A stretch of DNA of 40,975 bases, from the NCBI RefSeq assembly GCF_001665685.1, contig NZ_LZTB01000059.1, positions 1 through 40,975 of the forward strand. Direction: 5' to 3'. The notes below the pieces were generated by a model, which ran no database searches, was not told the origin of the DNA, and saw only the letters and a program-made list of their open reading frames with translations. Shown in pieces: positions 1-9,500 of the stretch. Made by a program: the position numbers and the translations under genes. The DNA is from Mycobacterium sp. 852013-50091_SCH5140682 (GTDB taxonomy: Bacteria; Actinomycetota; Actinomycetes; Mycobacteriales; Mycobacteriaceae). Position 1 is the stretch's first letter, and the number at the start of each line of letters is the position of its first letter.

Positions 1-666
1 GCCGTCATCATCTCGGTCACCCCGTGGCGCGAGATCAGCGCCGACCGCAGCCCGTTCGTCGCCATGTTCAGCCTCGCGGGGCTGGGTGTGGCCGCGTCTG
101 TGGTCAACTTCGTGGTGCTCACGTCGGCGACCTCGTCGGCCAACTCCGGTATCTACTCCACCTCGCGAATGGTCTACGGCCTCGCGCAGGAAGGTGACGC
201 GCCGTCGGCCTTCGGCAAGCTCACCTCGCGCCATGTGCCTGCCAACGCGCTGTTCCTGTCCGGGGTGTTCCTGCTCTCGGGTGTGGTGATGGTAGCCGTC
301 GGTGGCTCGATCATCGAGGCGTTCACCATCGTCACCACCATCTCGTCGCTGTGCTTCATCTTCGTCTGGACGATCATCCTGACCAGCTACCTGGTGTATC
401 GCCGGCGGCGTCCTCACCTGCACGAGGCGTCGAAGTTCAAGATGCCCGGTGGCATCGCGATGTGCTACGTGGTGCTGGCGTTCTTCGTGTTCCTGGTCTG
501 GGCGTTCACCCAGAAGGCCGACACGCTGCACGCGCTGCTGGTCACGCCGGTGTGGTTCATCGTGCTCGGCATCGCCTGGACGGTGCTGCGGAGCAGGCCC
601 CGCCACCTGGCACGGGAGGCCGCGTTCCGCGCCGAGCTGGAATCCCAGGACAACTCGGACGAGTGA
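1..666 (+). CDS. cycA: Amino-acid permease, CycA-type (5' end outside window)
   Basis: C-terminal 221 residues of an APC-family amino-acid:proton symporter; the frame is open from base 1, so the start lies upstream. The text closely follows the C-terminal half of E. coli CycA, the D-serine/D-alanine/glycine transporter: a serine-rich segment (TSATSSANSGIYSTSRM), then FTIVTTISSLCFIFVWTII, SYLVYRRRRPHLHE, and a last helix containing ALLVTPVWFIVLGIAW. At least four hydrophobic membrane segments are visible before a short charged cytoplasmic tail. In mycobacteria CycA imports D-cycloserine as well as D-alanine (known for the family). Substrate is inferred from similarity; a paralogous APC permease is the alternative. 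Confidence 0.85.
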   Translation, partial: AVIISVTPWREISADRSPFVAMFSLAGLGVAASVVNFVVLTSATSSANSGIYSTSRMVYGLAQEGDAPSAFGKLTSRHVPANALFLSGVFLLSGVVMVAVGGSIIEAFTIVTTISSLCFIFVWTIILTSYLVYRRRRPHLHEASKFKMPGGIAMCYVVLAFFVFLVWAFTQKADTLHALLVTPVWFIVLGIAWTVLRSRPRHLAREAAFRAELESQDNSDE

Positions 667-675
667 GCCGACGCC

Positions 676-1008
676 ATGGCCTTCGACCCGGACCTCGCTG
701 ACCGCATCCGCGAACTCGTCGCCGCCGAACGCGGCGTCGAGGAGAAGCGCATGTTCGGCGGACTGGCGTTCCTGATCAACGGCAACATGGCGATCGCGGC
801 CAACCGCGGTGGCGGCCTGCTGGTACGGGTGCCTCCGGAGGACGCCGAGCAGTTGCTGAGCCGAGAACACGTCGAACTGATGGTGATGGGTGGACGCGAG
901 ATGCGCGGCTGGCTCCGCGTCGACCCGGCCGGGGTGCGCACCAAGCGGCAACTGCAGAGCTGGGTCGCGCGGGGCGTCGGTTTCGCCAAGGGCCTGCCAC
1001 CCAAGTGA
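676..1008 (+). CDS. TfoX N-terminal-domain protein
   Basis: A 110-residue protein made of the TfoX-N domain alone. Visible hallmarks are the VEEKRMFGGLAFLINGNMA core and the C-terminal LQSWVARGVGFAKGLPPK. Enterobacterial TfoX/Sxy is a competence regulator with an additional C-terminal domain; stand-alone N-domain proteins are common in actinobacteria and have no established role, so no competence function is claimed. It starts 9 bp after the permease stop and may share its transcript. Confidence 0.8.
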   Translation: MAFDPDLADRIRELVAAERGVEEKRMFGGLAFLINGNMAIAANRGGGLLVRVPPEDAEQLLSREHVELMVMGGREMRGWLRVDPAGVRTKRQLQSWVARGVGFAKGLPPK

Positions 1009-1048
1009 CACCGCGTTTCCGCGACGCAGCAGCGGGTACGCGGACGGC

Positions 1049-1699
1049 ATGGCCAAAGACGATCTGGTCCGGCGCCTGCTCGACACCGCCGGGACGACAT
1101 ACGCCGAGCAAGCCGGTATTCACCTGCGGGACAAGCCCATGCCACTGTTCGAACTGCTCGCGATGTGCATGCTCGCGAGCAAACCGATCGACGCCGGGAT
1201 CGCGACACAAGCCGCCCGCGAACTGTTCAGCCGCGGGTTGCGCACGCCTCAGGCGGTGCTCGATGCCGACCGGCAGACGATGATCCAGGCGTTCGGCCGG
1301 GCCCACTACGCCCGCTACGACGAGAGTTCCGCAACCCGGATGTCCGCGATCGCGACCGCGGTGCGCGACGGGTACGGCGGAGACCTGCGTCGGCTCGCCG
1401 ACAAGAGCGAGCACGACACGGGCGCGGCCAAGCGATTGCTGATGCGGTTCAAGGGAATCGGCGATACCGGCGCAGACATCTTCCTGCGCGAGGTGCAGGA
1501 CACCTGGCCGTGGGTGCGCCCGTATTTCGATGATCGCGCGCTGGCCGCCGCGGCGGATCTCGGACTGCCCGCCAGCCCCGCGGCCCTGGGCCGGATGGCG
1601 CCGCGCGATACCGCGAAACTGGCCGCTGCCCTGATCCGGGTTTCGCTGGATTCCGGCCTGCAAGCCGAGCTGACAGACGGCGCGACGTCGACCGCATGA
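1049..1699 (+). CDS. HhH-GPD/endonuclease III-like DNA-repair protein
   Basis: A 216-residue protein resembling the helix-hairpin-helix base-excision glycosylase superfamily. The N-terminal half is helical (PLFELLAMCMLASKPIDAGIA), and a HhH-like element RFKGIGDTGADIFLREVQ lies about two thirds along. The C-terminal Cys cluster that holds the 4Fe-4S centre of endonuclease III is absent, so this is a cluster-less subfamily member. The ATG at 1049 is preferred because the domain begins right after it; upstream in-frame extensions overlap the TfoX gene. Substrate base is unknown, and a non-catalytic role is possible because the catalytic Lys/Asp pair is not obvious. Confidence 0.6.
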   Translation: MAKDDLVRRLLDTAGTTYAEQAGIHLRDKPMPLFELLAMCMLASKPIDAGIATQAARELFSRGLRTPQAVLDADRQTMIQAFGRAHYARYDESSATRMSAIATAVRDGYGGDLRRLADKSEHDTGAAKRLLMRFKGIGDTGADIFLREVQDTWPWVRPYFDDRALAAAADLGLPASPAALGRMAPRDTAKLAAALIRVSLDSGLQAELTDGATSTA

Positions 1700-1779
1700 C
1701 ATAGCCAATCTGGCCGAACCGCACCGCCCCCGCCAGAATGGCCATTAACATAGGGCACGACGACGGGGGTGACCGGTTC

Positions 1780-2004
1780 ATGCTGACCGCAGTACGCAAG
1801 ATCTTGGGCTTTCAGATGACGATCGCCGAGTGGATCGGCACCGCGATCATCCTTGCCGTCCCCTACCTGGTCATCGGCGTGGCGTGGTCGGTGACCCACG
1901 TGGATCACCTGCACGGCATGGACCGCACCGACGCTGTCGTGTCGTTCCTCGGTTCCATCGTGTCGTGGCCGGTGCTGTTGTTCGCCAACGTCTGTATGAC
2001 ATGA
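1780..2004 (+). CDS. Small membrane protein, paralogue of the 2894-3139 product
   Basis: 74 residues. Two hydrophobic stretches are visible: TAIILAVPYLVIGVAWS and VVSFLGSIVSWPVLLFANV, separated by a His/Asp-rich loop (THVDHLHGMDRTD). The pattern PYLVxGxxWS..H followed by a C-terminal WPxLxFAxxxCxT recurs in the small gene after the neighbouring MpaB-like gene, so the two are duplicates flanking that gene. An alternative ATG at 1738 would add 14 non-hydrophobic residues. The stop overlaps an ATG at 2001 (ATGA), consistent with coupling to the next gene. Function unknown. Confidence 0.6.
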   Translation: MLTAVRKILGFQMTIAEWIGTAIILAVPYLVIGVAWSVTHVDHLHGMDRTDAVVSFLGSIVSWPVLLFANVCMT

Positions 2005-2018
2005 AGGGATCCGCATCC

Positions 2019-2894
2019 ATGCCTGTGGGCAACGACGTTCTCGCCACCCGGATCTCGGTGAAACGCCGCACCTCCCGGTGGGACGACTACCCGGTCAGTG
2101 TCGCCGACGCCATGGACTTCTGGGCCTTCGCGGCGGGCGCGGCCAACGTCATCATGCAACTGGCCCGCCCGGGCGTCGGGTACGGAGTGGTGGAAAGCCC
2201 GGTCGACTCGGGCAACCTCCTCAAGCATCCGTGGAAGCGGGCCCGCACCACGTTCAGTTATCTGGCCGTCGCCATCCTCGGCAGCCCCGAGGACCGCAAG
2301 GCATTCCGCGCCGCCGTCGACGTCGCGCACCGGCAGGTGCGATCAGGTCCGTCAAGCCCGGTGGCCTACAACGCCTTCGACCGGGACCTGCAGCTGTGGG
2401 TGGCGGCCTGCCTGTTCGTCGGGTTGGAGGACACCTACCAGCTGCTGCGCGGCGAGATGTCAGCCGAGCAGGCCGAGCAGTTCTACCAGTCCGCGGCGAC
2501 GCTGGGCACCACACTGCAGGTCACCCAGGAGCAGTGGCCTGCCACCCGCGCCGAGTTCGACACTTACTGGGACACCGCCTGCGCGCACGTGGCCATCGAC
2601 GACGTCGTGGGCGCCTACCTGCACGACCTGGTCGCCCTGAAGATGGTGAATCCACTGCTGCGCGTGCCGTTCCGGCCGTTGCTGCGGTTTCTCACCGCGG
2701 GTTTTCTGGCTCCGGTGTTCCGTGATGCGCTGGGGGTCGGCTGGGGACCGACGCGCCAGCGGCTGTTCGAGTGGCTGTTTCTGCTGGTCGCGTTCGGCAA
2801 TCGGTTCCTGCCGGTGTTCCTCCGGCAGGGCGGAAGCTATCTGCTGCTCGCCGACGTGCGCCGCCGGGCCCGCTCCGGCCGGCCGCTGATCTGA
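2019..2894 (+). CDS. DUF2236 / MpaB-family oxygenase-like protein
   Basis: A 291-residue protein of the DUF2236 (MpaB/latex-clearing-protein-like) family, typically b-type haem proteins acting as oxygenases. Family features are WAFAAGAANVIMQLARPGVG near the N-terminus, the RARTTFSYLAVAILGS segment (about residues 74-89), and DVAHRQVRSG, where His104 is the likely axial haem ligand by analogy with the family. The start at 2019 has an AAGGGA ribosome site nine bases upstream; ATG 2001, overlapping the previous stop, is an alternative adding six residues. The gene overlaps the next small membrane gene by one base (TGATG). The substrate cannot be read from sequence. Confidence 0.75.
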   Translation: MPVGNDVLATRISVKRRTSRWDDYPVSVADAMDFWAFAAGAANVIMQLARPGVGYGVVESPVDSGNLLKHPWKRARTTFSYLAVAILGSPEDRKAFRAAVDVAHRQVRSGPSSPVAYNAFDRDLQLWVAACLFVGLEDTYQLLRGEMSAEQAEQFYQSAATLGTTLQVTQEQWPATRAEFDTYWDTACAHVAIDDVVGAYLHDLVALKMVNPLLRVPFRPLLRFLTAGFLAPVFRDALGVGWGPTRQRLFEWLFLLVAFGNRFLPVFLRQGGSYLLLADVRRRARSGRPLI

Positions 2895-3139
2895 TGCTCC
2901 GCCGGGTCCTCGGCCGCCGGGTCAGCGTCGAGCAGTTGCTCGAAACCCTGATGTGGCTGGCCATCCCGTACCTGGTGGTCGGCCTTGGCTGGAGCTTCTT
3001 TCACGCCGAGCAGGTCGGGGCGATCGAGAAGGCGCTGCTGACGCGGCTTCCCGCGGGCGCGAACCTGGTGGCGTTCGGCGTGGAGACTGCGCTGTGGCCA
3101 CTGTTGCCGTTCGCCGGCGACATCTGCGTGACGCCGTGA
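2894..3139 (+). CDS. Small membrane protein, paralogue of the 1780-2004 product
   Basis: 81 residues, translationally coupled to the MpaB-like gene by a one-base TGATG overlap. Two hydrophobic segments, LMWLAIPYLVVGLGWSFF and VAFGVETALWPLLPFAGDI, share the PYLVxGxxWS...H and C-terminal WPLxPFAxxICxT pattern with the product of 1780-2004. Both may be partner subunits or anchors of the intervening oxygenase-like protein; this is inference from position only. Confidence 0.65.
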   Translation: MLRRVLGRRVSVEQLLETLMWLAIPYLVVGLGWSFFHAEQVGAIEKALLTRLPAGANLVAFGVETALWPLLPFAGDICVTP

Positions 3140-3167
3140 GCCGGCCGTCAGGCTATGGTTGCGCGTC

Positions 3168-3737
3168 GTGAGACGTTGTGCGGTCCTGATTGCGGCAGCT
3201 GCGGCCCTGGCCGGGTGTACGTCCGGCACAGTCGTCAACACCGGCGAGGCACCCCCGCAAACCGCCACAAGCACTTCCACGCCCGTGCCGCAGTACGGCA
3301 CCGCGAACCTGGTCGACAGCTCGGCTTACGCCACCGAGGTCAACGGCCGCACCGGCTACTACTTCAGCACTCCCAGCGGACGCTGGCGCTGCGCGATCCT
3401 GCCCCGCGACAAGGCGGGCTGCCAGTCGGCAAGCGGATTGTCGACCATCTCCGTCCCCGGCGCGCCGACCGCCGTACCCGACGGCAGCGGCGGAACCAGC
3501 GCGCCCAACGCGGTTGCCGTCGACCGTGACCACGACGCCGGATTCATCGCGCTGACCGAACCCGATTTCTCGGTCGACGGCGCCAAGCCGCTGCCGTTCG
3601 GCAAAGTGCTTGCGGTGGCAGGTTTTCGGTGCAACGTGCAGCAATCGTCCGGCGTGTCGTGCGTGCGGGAGCTGACGGGCAAAGGATTCACGTTCTCGGG
3701 CGACGCGTTCGTCCCGCAGTACACCGACGTCCCGTGA
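3168..3737 (+). CDS. Putative secreted lipoprotein
   Basis: 189 residues from a GTG start. The N-terminus is a classic type II signal peptide (RRCAVLIAAAAALAGC) with lipobox LAGC and lipidated Cys17, followed by a Thr/Pro/Ser-rich linker (PPQTATSTSTPVPQYG). The mature domain has further cysteines (WRCAILP..., AGCQSAS, FRCNV..., SCVRE) that could form disulphides outside the membrane. A TTG at 3159 would add three residues. It resembles mycobacterial Lpq/Lpp-type lipoproteins of unknown function. Confidence 0.65.
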   Translation: MRRCAVLIAAAAALAGCTSGTVVNTGEAPPQTATSTSTPVPQYGTANLVDSSAYATEVNGRTGYYFSTPSGRWRCAILPRDKAGCQSASGLSTISVPGAPTAVPDGSGGTSAPNAVAVDRDHDAGFIALTEPDFSVDGAKPLPFGKVLAVAGFRCNVQQSSGVSCVRELTGKGFTFSGDAFVPQYTDVP

Positions 3738-3770
3738 CTACCGTGGAGACCGCGGACGCGAGGAGCAGGT

Positions 3771-4511
3771 ATGGCCATGATCCGGATCGGCACGTCGGGC
3801 TGGTCGTATGACCACTGGACCGACGTGCTGTACCCGACCGGGACGCCGGTCTCGGCCCGGCTGGCCCGCTACACCGAGGAATTCGACACGGTCGAACTCA
3901 ATGCCAGCTTCTACCGCTGGCCCCGCGACACCACGTTCGCCGGATGGCACCAGCGGCTGCCCGCCGGATTCACCATGTCGGTCAAAGCCCACCGCGGCTT
4001 GACCCACTTCCGCCGGCTGCGCTCCCCCGAACCGTGGATCGAGCGGTTCGACCGCTGCTGGACGGCGCTGGGCGACCGTGCCGAAGCCCTGCTGGTCCAG
4101 ACCCATCCGGCTCTCGAACGGGACGACGACCTGCTCGCCGGATTCCTCTCGCAGCTGCCCGCGCGTATCCCCGCGGCGATGGAACTACGGCACCCGTCGT
4201 GGCATGAACCCGCGGTCTATGAGCTGCTGGAGCGGTTCGGCGCGGCGTATGTGGTGATGAACGGACCGGGGTTGCGGTGTGAACCACGCACCACCGGTCA
4301 CCTGGCCTACGTCCGGCTGCACGGACCCGCCGACGCCACGATGTACGCCGGCTCCTATCCCGATGACGAACTGGCCCAATGGGCCGAGAGGATCCGCGCA
4401 TGGGATGCCGAGGGCCACCGCGTCGTCGTGTACTTCAACAACGATCTCGGCGGTCATGCAGTGCGCAATGCCCGAACCCTCAAGCGGCTACTCGCGGCAC
4501 GAGTACGCTGA
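3771..4511 (+). CDS. DUF72 family protein (YecE-like)
   Basis: 246-residue DUF72 protein with a predicted TIM-barrel-like fold. Seen in order: IRIGTSGWSYDHW at the N-terminus, FDTVELNASFYRWP, FTMSVKAHRGLTH, AAMELRHPSWHE, and the C-terminal YVRLHGP...YAGSYPDDEL and VYFNNDLGGHAVRNA, all typical of the family. AGGAG six bases before the ATG supports this start. No enzyme activity is firmly established for DUF72. Confidence 0.85.
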   Translation: MAMIRIGTSGWSYDHWTDVLYPTGTPVSARLARYTEEFDTVELNASFYRWPRDTTFAGWHQRLPAGFTMSVKAHRGLTHFRRLRSPEPWIERFDRCWTALGDRAEALLVQTHPALERDDDLLAGFLSQLPARIPAAMELRHPSWHEPAVYELLERFGAAYVVMNGPGLRCEPRTTGHLAYVRLHGPADATMYAGSYPDDELAQWAERIRAWDAEGHRVVVYFNNDLGGHAVRNARTLKRLLAARVR

Positions 4512-4517
4512 GTTGGC

Positions 4518-5756
4518 ATGACTCAGTCTGCGTCACAGTCATCCAGGTTCGTGATCGTCGGCGGTGGCCTGGCCGGCGCAAAAGCTGCTGAAGCACTGCG
4601 GGACAAAGACTTTGGCGGCCATGTCACCCTGTTCGCCGCCGAGGAGCCGCTGCCCTACGAGCGCCCGCCGCTGTCCAAGGAATTCCTGGCAGGCAAGAAG
4701 GCGCTCACCGATTTCACCGTCCACGACGCCGACTGGTACCGCGACCACAACATCGACCTGCGGCCGGGCACCACGATCACCGCCATCAATCCCAGCGACC
4801 ACACCGTCAGCCTGCCCGACGACAGCACCGTCGCCTACGACAAGCTGCTGCTGGCCACCGGGTCCGCGGCGCGGCGCCCACCCATCCCCGGCAGCGACGC
4901 GGAAGGCGTGCACTACCTGCGCACCATCGACAACGCCACGGCGTTGCGCGACACGCTGACCGAGGGCGCGTCGCTGGCCATTGTCGGCGCCGGCTGGATC
5001 GGGCTTGAGGTCGCCGCAGGCGCTCGGGAACGCGGTGTCAACGTCACCGTCGTCGAGTCGGCCCGGCTGCCGCTGCTGGGTTCCCTCGGCGCCGAGGTCG
5101 GCGAGGTGTTCGCGCAGCTGCACCGCGATCACGGGGTCGACCTGCGACTGAACGAATCGGTGCAGGAGATCACCGTGGCCGACGGACGCGCGACCGGTCT
5201 GCGGTTGGGTGACGGGTCCACCGTGGCAGCCGATGCCGTGTTGGTCGCGGTCGGCGCCGCGCCCAACATCACGCTGGCCGAGCAGGCAGGGTTGACCATC
5301 GCCGACGGCGGCGTGCAGGTCGACGCGACGCTGCGCAGCAGCGATCCCGACATCTACGCCGTCGGCGACATCGCCGCCGCCCAGCACCCGCTGCTGGACA
5401 CCCGCATCCGCACCGAACACTGGGCCAACGCCCTCAAGCAGCCCGCCACCGCGGTCGCGGGCCTGCTCGGCAAGCCTGCCGAATACACCGAGCTGCCGTA
5501 CTTCTTCACCGACCAGTACAACCTCGGCATGGAGTACGTGGGACACGCCCCCGAATACCACCAGGTGGTGTTCCGCGGGGACGTCGCCAAGCTCGAGTTC
5601 GTCGCCTTCTGGCTGTCGGCGGAGAACCGGGTGCTGGCAGGCATGAACGTCAACGTGTGGGACGTGCTCGACGACATCAAGACCTTGATCCGGTCACGGG
5701 CCCAGGTCGACCCGCAACACCTGGCCGATCCGCAGCGGTCACTGGCATCCGGTTAA
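4518..5756 (+). CDS. FAD/NAD(P)-dependent ferredoxin reductase-like oxidoreductase
   Basis: 412 residues; a pyridine-nucleotide-disulphide-fold flavoprotein of the ferredoxin/rubredoxin reductase type, which passes electrons from NAD(P)H through FAD to a small iron-sulphur protein, often serving a P450 or dioxygenase. Motifs: FAD GGGLAGAKAAEAL near residue 16, the PYERPPLSKEFL signature, a second dinucleotide fold AIVGAGWIGLEVAAGARERG, and DIYAVGDIA for the FAD ribityl contact. The C-terminal reductase domain follows. From memory it corresponds to M. tuberculosis Rv1869c. No ferredoxin gene is adjacent, so its partner is encoded elsewhere. It begins 6 bp after the DUF72 gene. Confidence 0.85.
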   Translation: MTQSASQSSRFVIVGGGLAGAKAAEALRDKDFGGHVTLFAAEEPLPYERPPLSKEFLAGKKALTDFTVHDADWYRDHNIDLRPGTTITAINPSDHTVSLPDDSTVAYDKLLLATGSAARRPPIPGSDAEGVHYLRTIDNATALRDTLTEGASLAIVGAGWIGLEVAAGARERGVNVTVVESARLPLLGSLGAEVGEVFAQLHRDHGVDLRLNESVQEITVADGRATGLRLGDGSTVAADAVLVAVGAAPNITLAEQAGLTIADGGVQVDATLRSSDPDIYAVGDIAAAQHPLLDTRIRTEHWANALKQPATAVAGLLGKPAEYTELPYFFTDQYNLGMEYVGHAPEYHQVVFRGDVAKLEFVAFWLSAENRVLAGMNVNVWDVLDDIKTLIRSRAQVDPQHLADPQRSLASG

Positions 5757-5795
5757 CTGGTCCCCGAGACCATTTCGACGGCTGGGCCCGAACTC

Positions 5796-5815
5796 GGCGC
5801 ACCGCGCGGTGCGCC
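5796..5815. promoter_or_regulatory. 20-bp perfect palindrome upstream of the winged-helix/ATPase pair
   Basis: GGCGCACCGCGCGGTGCGCC is a perfect inverted repeat in the 113-bp gap between the reductase stop and the winged-helix gene. As RNA it could fold into an 8-bp stem with a GCGC loop, but no T-tract follows. It could be a DNA-binding site, perhaps for the adjacent winged-helix protein, or a weak terminator. Role is inferred. Confidence 0.45.
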
Positions 5816-5869
5816 GCGCGGGCCAGGGCCCCGGCGCGAGCCGATCCCGGCAGGAAGGTGACACCCCCG

Positions 5870-6517
5870 GTGAGTGTGAGCCCCGACGAGCTGACCGGCA
5901 CCGAGCAGGCAGTTCTGCTGGTGTTGATGGCAGAGTCCCGCCCGGTAGCCAACCCGGAACTGGAACGGCTCGGCCCGAAGCTCGACAAGCCGGGCCGCGA
6001 CCGGCTCAACCGCCTCGGCCTGATCGAGACCACCGCCGGACGACCCCTGGTGCACGAGCTCACCGACGCGGGCTGGGCGGTGGCCCGTGAGCTGTTCGGC
6101 GCCGACGCCCCGCCGCGATCCCAGGGCCAGGGCCGCGCGCTCTACACGCTGCTGCACGCCCTGCGGCGCTACTTCGACCACGCCGACCTGGTGCCCGCCG
6201 ACGTGTTCCTGCCGCCGGACGACGGCGCACCGGAGGTACCCGCACGCGCCGAGCCCGACGGTGTCGAAGACCGGCTGCGTGCGGCGTACACGCGGCTGGC
6301 CGCCCGGCCCGGCGGCTGGGTCAGCCTGCTGCGGCTGCGCGAGGAGGTTCCCGACGTCACACGCGCGACCGTCGATGCCGCACTGATCAGCCTCTACCAA
6401 CAACCCGGCGTCAGCCTGATCCCGGAGGAGAACCAGAAGGTGCTCACCCCCGCCGACCGCACCGCCGCCGTGTCCATCGGCGATCAGCACAAGCACCTGA
6501 TCGCGATCGAGTCCTGA
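5870..6517 (+). CDS. Winged-helix-like protein, partner of the downstream double ATPase
   Basis: 215 residues from GTG 5870, placed 11 bases after an AGGAAGG ribosome site; GTG 5858 and 5876 are alternatives. The N-terminal part reads like a winged helix (TGTEQAVLLVLMAESRPVANPELERLG ... DRLNRLGLIET...LVHELTDAGWAVAREL). A second possible winged-helix unit lies in the C-terminal half (GGWVSLLRLREEVPDVTRATVDAALISLYQ), followed by a conserved-looking IPEENQKVLTPADRTAAV. The stop overlaps the ATPase start by one base, so the two are translationally coupled and probably work together. I do not recognise the family by name; DNA binding is inferred. Confidence 0.65.
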   Translation: MSVSPDELTGTEQAVLLVLMAESRPVANPELERLGPKLDKPGRDRLNRLGLIETTAGRPLVHELTDAGWAVARELFGADAPPRSQGQGRALYTLLHALRRYFDHADLVPADVFLPPDDGAPEVPARAEPDGVEDRLRAAYTRLAARPGGWVSLLRLREEVPDVTRATVDAALISLYQQPGVSLIPEENQKVLTPADRTAAVSIGDQHKHLIAIES

Positions 6518-9500
6518 TGGAGTTGCAACACCGCGAAGCACTCAGCGCCCTCCGCCTGACCTGGGCACCCACCGCCGACGATCTCTGGCACTCGCAAGGT
6601 TCGCTGCACGTCGGCGGACTTCACGACCGACCGATGGCCGACGTGATGGCGGCGTTCGGCGGTGCCCAGCGCGAAGCCGATTCCAGCCCGCTCGGCGTGG
6701 TGGTCCGAGGCCCCGCCGGGTCGGGCAAGACGCATCTGCTCGGCCAGGTACGCGAACAGGTGCAGCTGGCCGGCGGGTACTTCTTCCTCGTCGAACTGCT
6801 CGATGCGGCCGGCTTCTGGCAGTCTGCCCGGTCAGGCATCCTGGAGAGCCTGGGCCGTCCCGGCGGCGAACGCGACACCCAGCTCAAGGATCTGCTGTGG
6901 GAGCTGTCGTCGGTCGCCCACATCTCGCGAGCCAATCGTCGGGCCACCATCGGCGACGATGAGCTGACCCCCGAGATCCTCAGCGACTTCGTCAACGCCC
7001 TGCACAAGGCGCGCCGCGAGACCGTGCGCCGCACCCACCACACCGTGCGGGCGCTGGTGCTGCTGGCCGCCGCCGACCTGGAGCTGCAGGACATGGGCGA
7101 GGCGTATCTCACCGGTAACGACAGCTCAGGACGCGACGAACGCGCAGTGTGGGGCCTGCCCGCGCCGACGCTGACCGCGCAGGAATCCGTGCGCGACATC
7201 TCCCGGATCATCGCGCTGGCCGGCCCCGCGGTGCTGGCCCTTGACCAGATCGACACGCTGCTGGCGCAGGCCGTCGAGCGCACCGACATCGACGCGGACG
7301 TGCCGTCTCCGGAGAAGCGGAAGGCCGCCGAGGCGGGCAACCGCGACCTCGAGCACGTCGCGCACGGGCTGATGGCGATCCGCCAGACGATGCGCAGGAC
7401 CGTGTCGGTGGTCGCGTGCCTGCCCGCGGCGTGGGAGGCCATCCAGGACCGGGCCACCGCGACAGTCCACGACCGCTTCCGCACCACCGCGCTGCTGCAG
7501 GGCCTGCCCACGCCCGACGTCGGCCGCGCCATCCTGGAACGGCGCTTCACCGCCAGTTATCGGGCCGTGGGGTTCGCTCCGCCGTATCCGAGCTGGCCGA
7601 TCCTCCCGTCGGCGTTCGATGACGCCACCCAGTACACGCCGCGGCAGTTGCTCAAGCGGGCCGACGCCCACGTGCGGCGCTGCCTTGAGCGCGACACGGT
7701 CGAGGAGCTGGCCCGGTTGACCGGTGAGGTGGCCGAGGCGCACGAACCGTCGAGTGGGGATGCGCCGCGCGGCGACACCGGCGAACTCGACCGCCGGTTC
7801 GCCGAGTACCGCAGGCGCGCGGTGCCCGCGGCCGCCCTCGATCCCGACGGCGAGGACACCACGATGCCGGGCCTGCTGACCGCGGCACTGGAAGCGTGGA
7901 TCACCGAACACGGCGAGAGCGAGCAGACGTTCCGGCCCGACCCGCCACCCGGCTCCCGAGTGGTGCTGCACGCCCGGTTGCGCCAGAGCCTTGATGCCAG
8001 CACCGACGACGAACGGCACTGGGCGTTTCGGGCCATCGCATCGGGCAACGCCGTCGCGGTGCTCAACAGGATTCGCAAAGCTTGCGAGGCAACGGGTTTG
8101 AGCAGCGACCGGGCCGACCGGCGCCGGCTGTTCCTGCTGCGCAACACCGCGTGGCCCAACGGCGCCAAGACGGCCGCGATGCTCGCCGAGTTCGAAGCGG
8201 CAGGAGGCAAGGTGCTGCCGCTCAGCGAAGACGATCTGCGCACCATGACCGCGCTACGTGATCTGATCGACGACAACCACCCCGACCTGCCGGAGTGGCT
8301 ACGTCAGCGCAGACCCGGGCACGGCATCGCGGTGTTACGCGCCGCGCTCGGCGATCAGGCCGGTGAGGCGCCGCCGCCCATCCCGGCACCCGAGACTGCC
8401 GCCGCCAGGCCGATCCCCGCCCCCGTCGAGGTACCATCCGTCCCCGTCGAGCACTCCCCCACAGCCATCACGCTCGGCGTGGATGCCGTTTCGGGACAAT
8501 CGGTTTCGGTCGACGTGGCGGCGCTGCGCAAGCACACCGCCATCTTCGCCGGCTCCGGGTCGGGCAAGACGGTCCTGATCCGCCGCCTGGTCGAGGAATG
8601 CGCGCTGCGGGGTGTGTCGTCGATCGTGCTCGACCCCAACAACGATCTGTCTCGGCTGGGCAGCCGCTGGCCGGAACCGCCGCCGGGCTGGAACCCCGCC
8701 GACGACGAGCGCGCCGAAGATTACTTCGACAACACGGAAGTGGTGGTCTGGACGCCGCGGCGGGCGAACGGCCGGCCGCTGAGCTTCCAGCCGCTGCCCG
8801 ATTTCGCCAGCGTGCTCGATGACGAGGATGAGTTCGGCGACGCGGTCGAATCGGCGGTCGCCGCGCTCGAACCGCGGGCACTGATCTCCGGCAACACCGC
8901 CAAGGCCACTCAGTCACGGGCCGTGCTGCGGGAAGCGTTGCGGTACTACGGCGCTCAGCATTCGGTGACGCTCAGCGGCTTTCTCGACCTGCTCAGCAAC
9001 CTGCCGCTTGAGGTCAGCGAGCTGGGCGAAGCCCGCAAACTGGCCGCCGCGCTGAGCCAGAACCTGCGGGCCGCGATCGTCAACGATCCGCTGTTCGGCG
9101 GGGCCGGGACAGCCGTGGATCCCGGAGCCCTGCTGACGCCGTCACCCGGTTATCGCGCCCGCGTCTCGGTGATCAGCATGGTGGGCCTGACCAGTGAGCA
9201 GCAGCGGGAAGGCTTCGTCAACCAGCTGCAGATGGCGTTGTTCGCGTGGATCAAGCGCAACCCTGCCGGCGACCGGCCGCTGGGCGGGCTGCTGGTGATG
9301 GACGAGGCCCAGAACTTCGCGCCGTCCAGCCACACCACGGCGTGCACCCACAGCACGCTCGCGTTGTCGTCGCAGGCCCGCAAATACGGGCTGGGCCTGG
9401 TATTCGCCACCCAGGCACCGCGCGGCCTGCACAATCACATTCCCGGCAACGCCACCACCCAGTTCTACGGCCTGCTCAATTCGCCGGCCCAGATCGCCGT

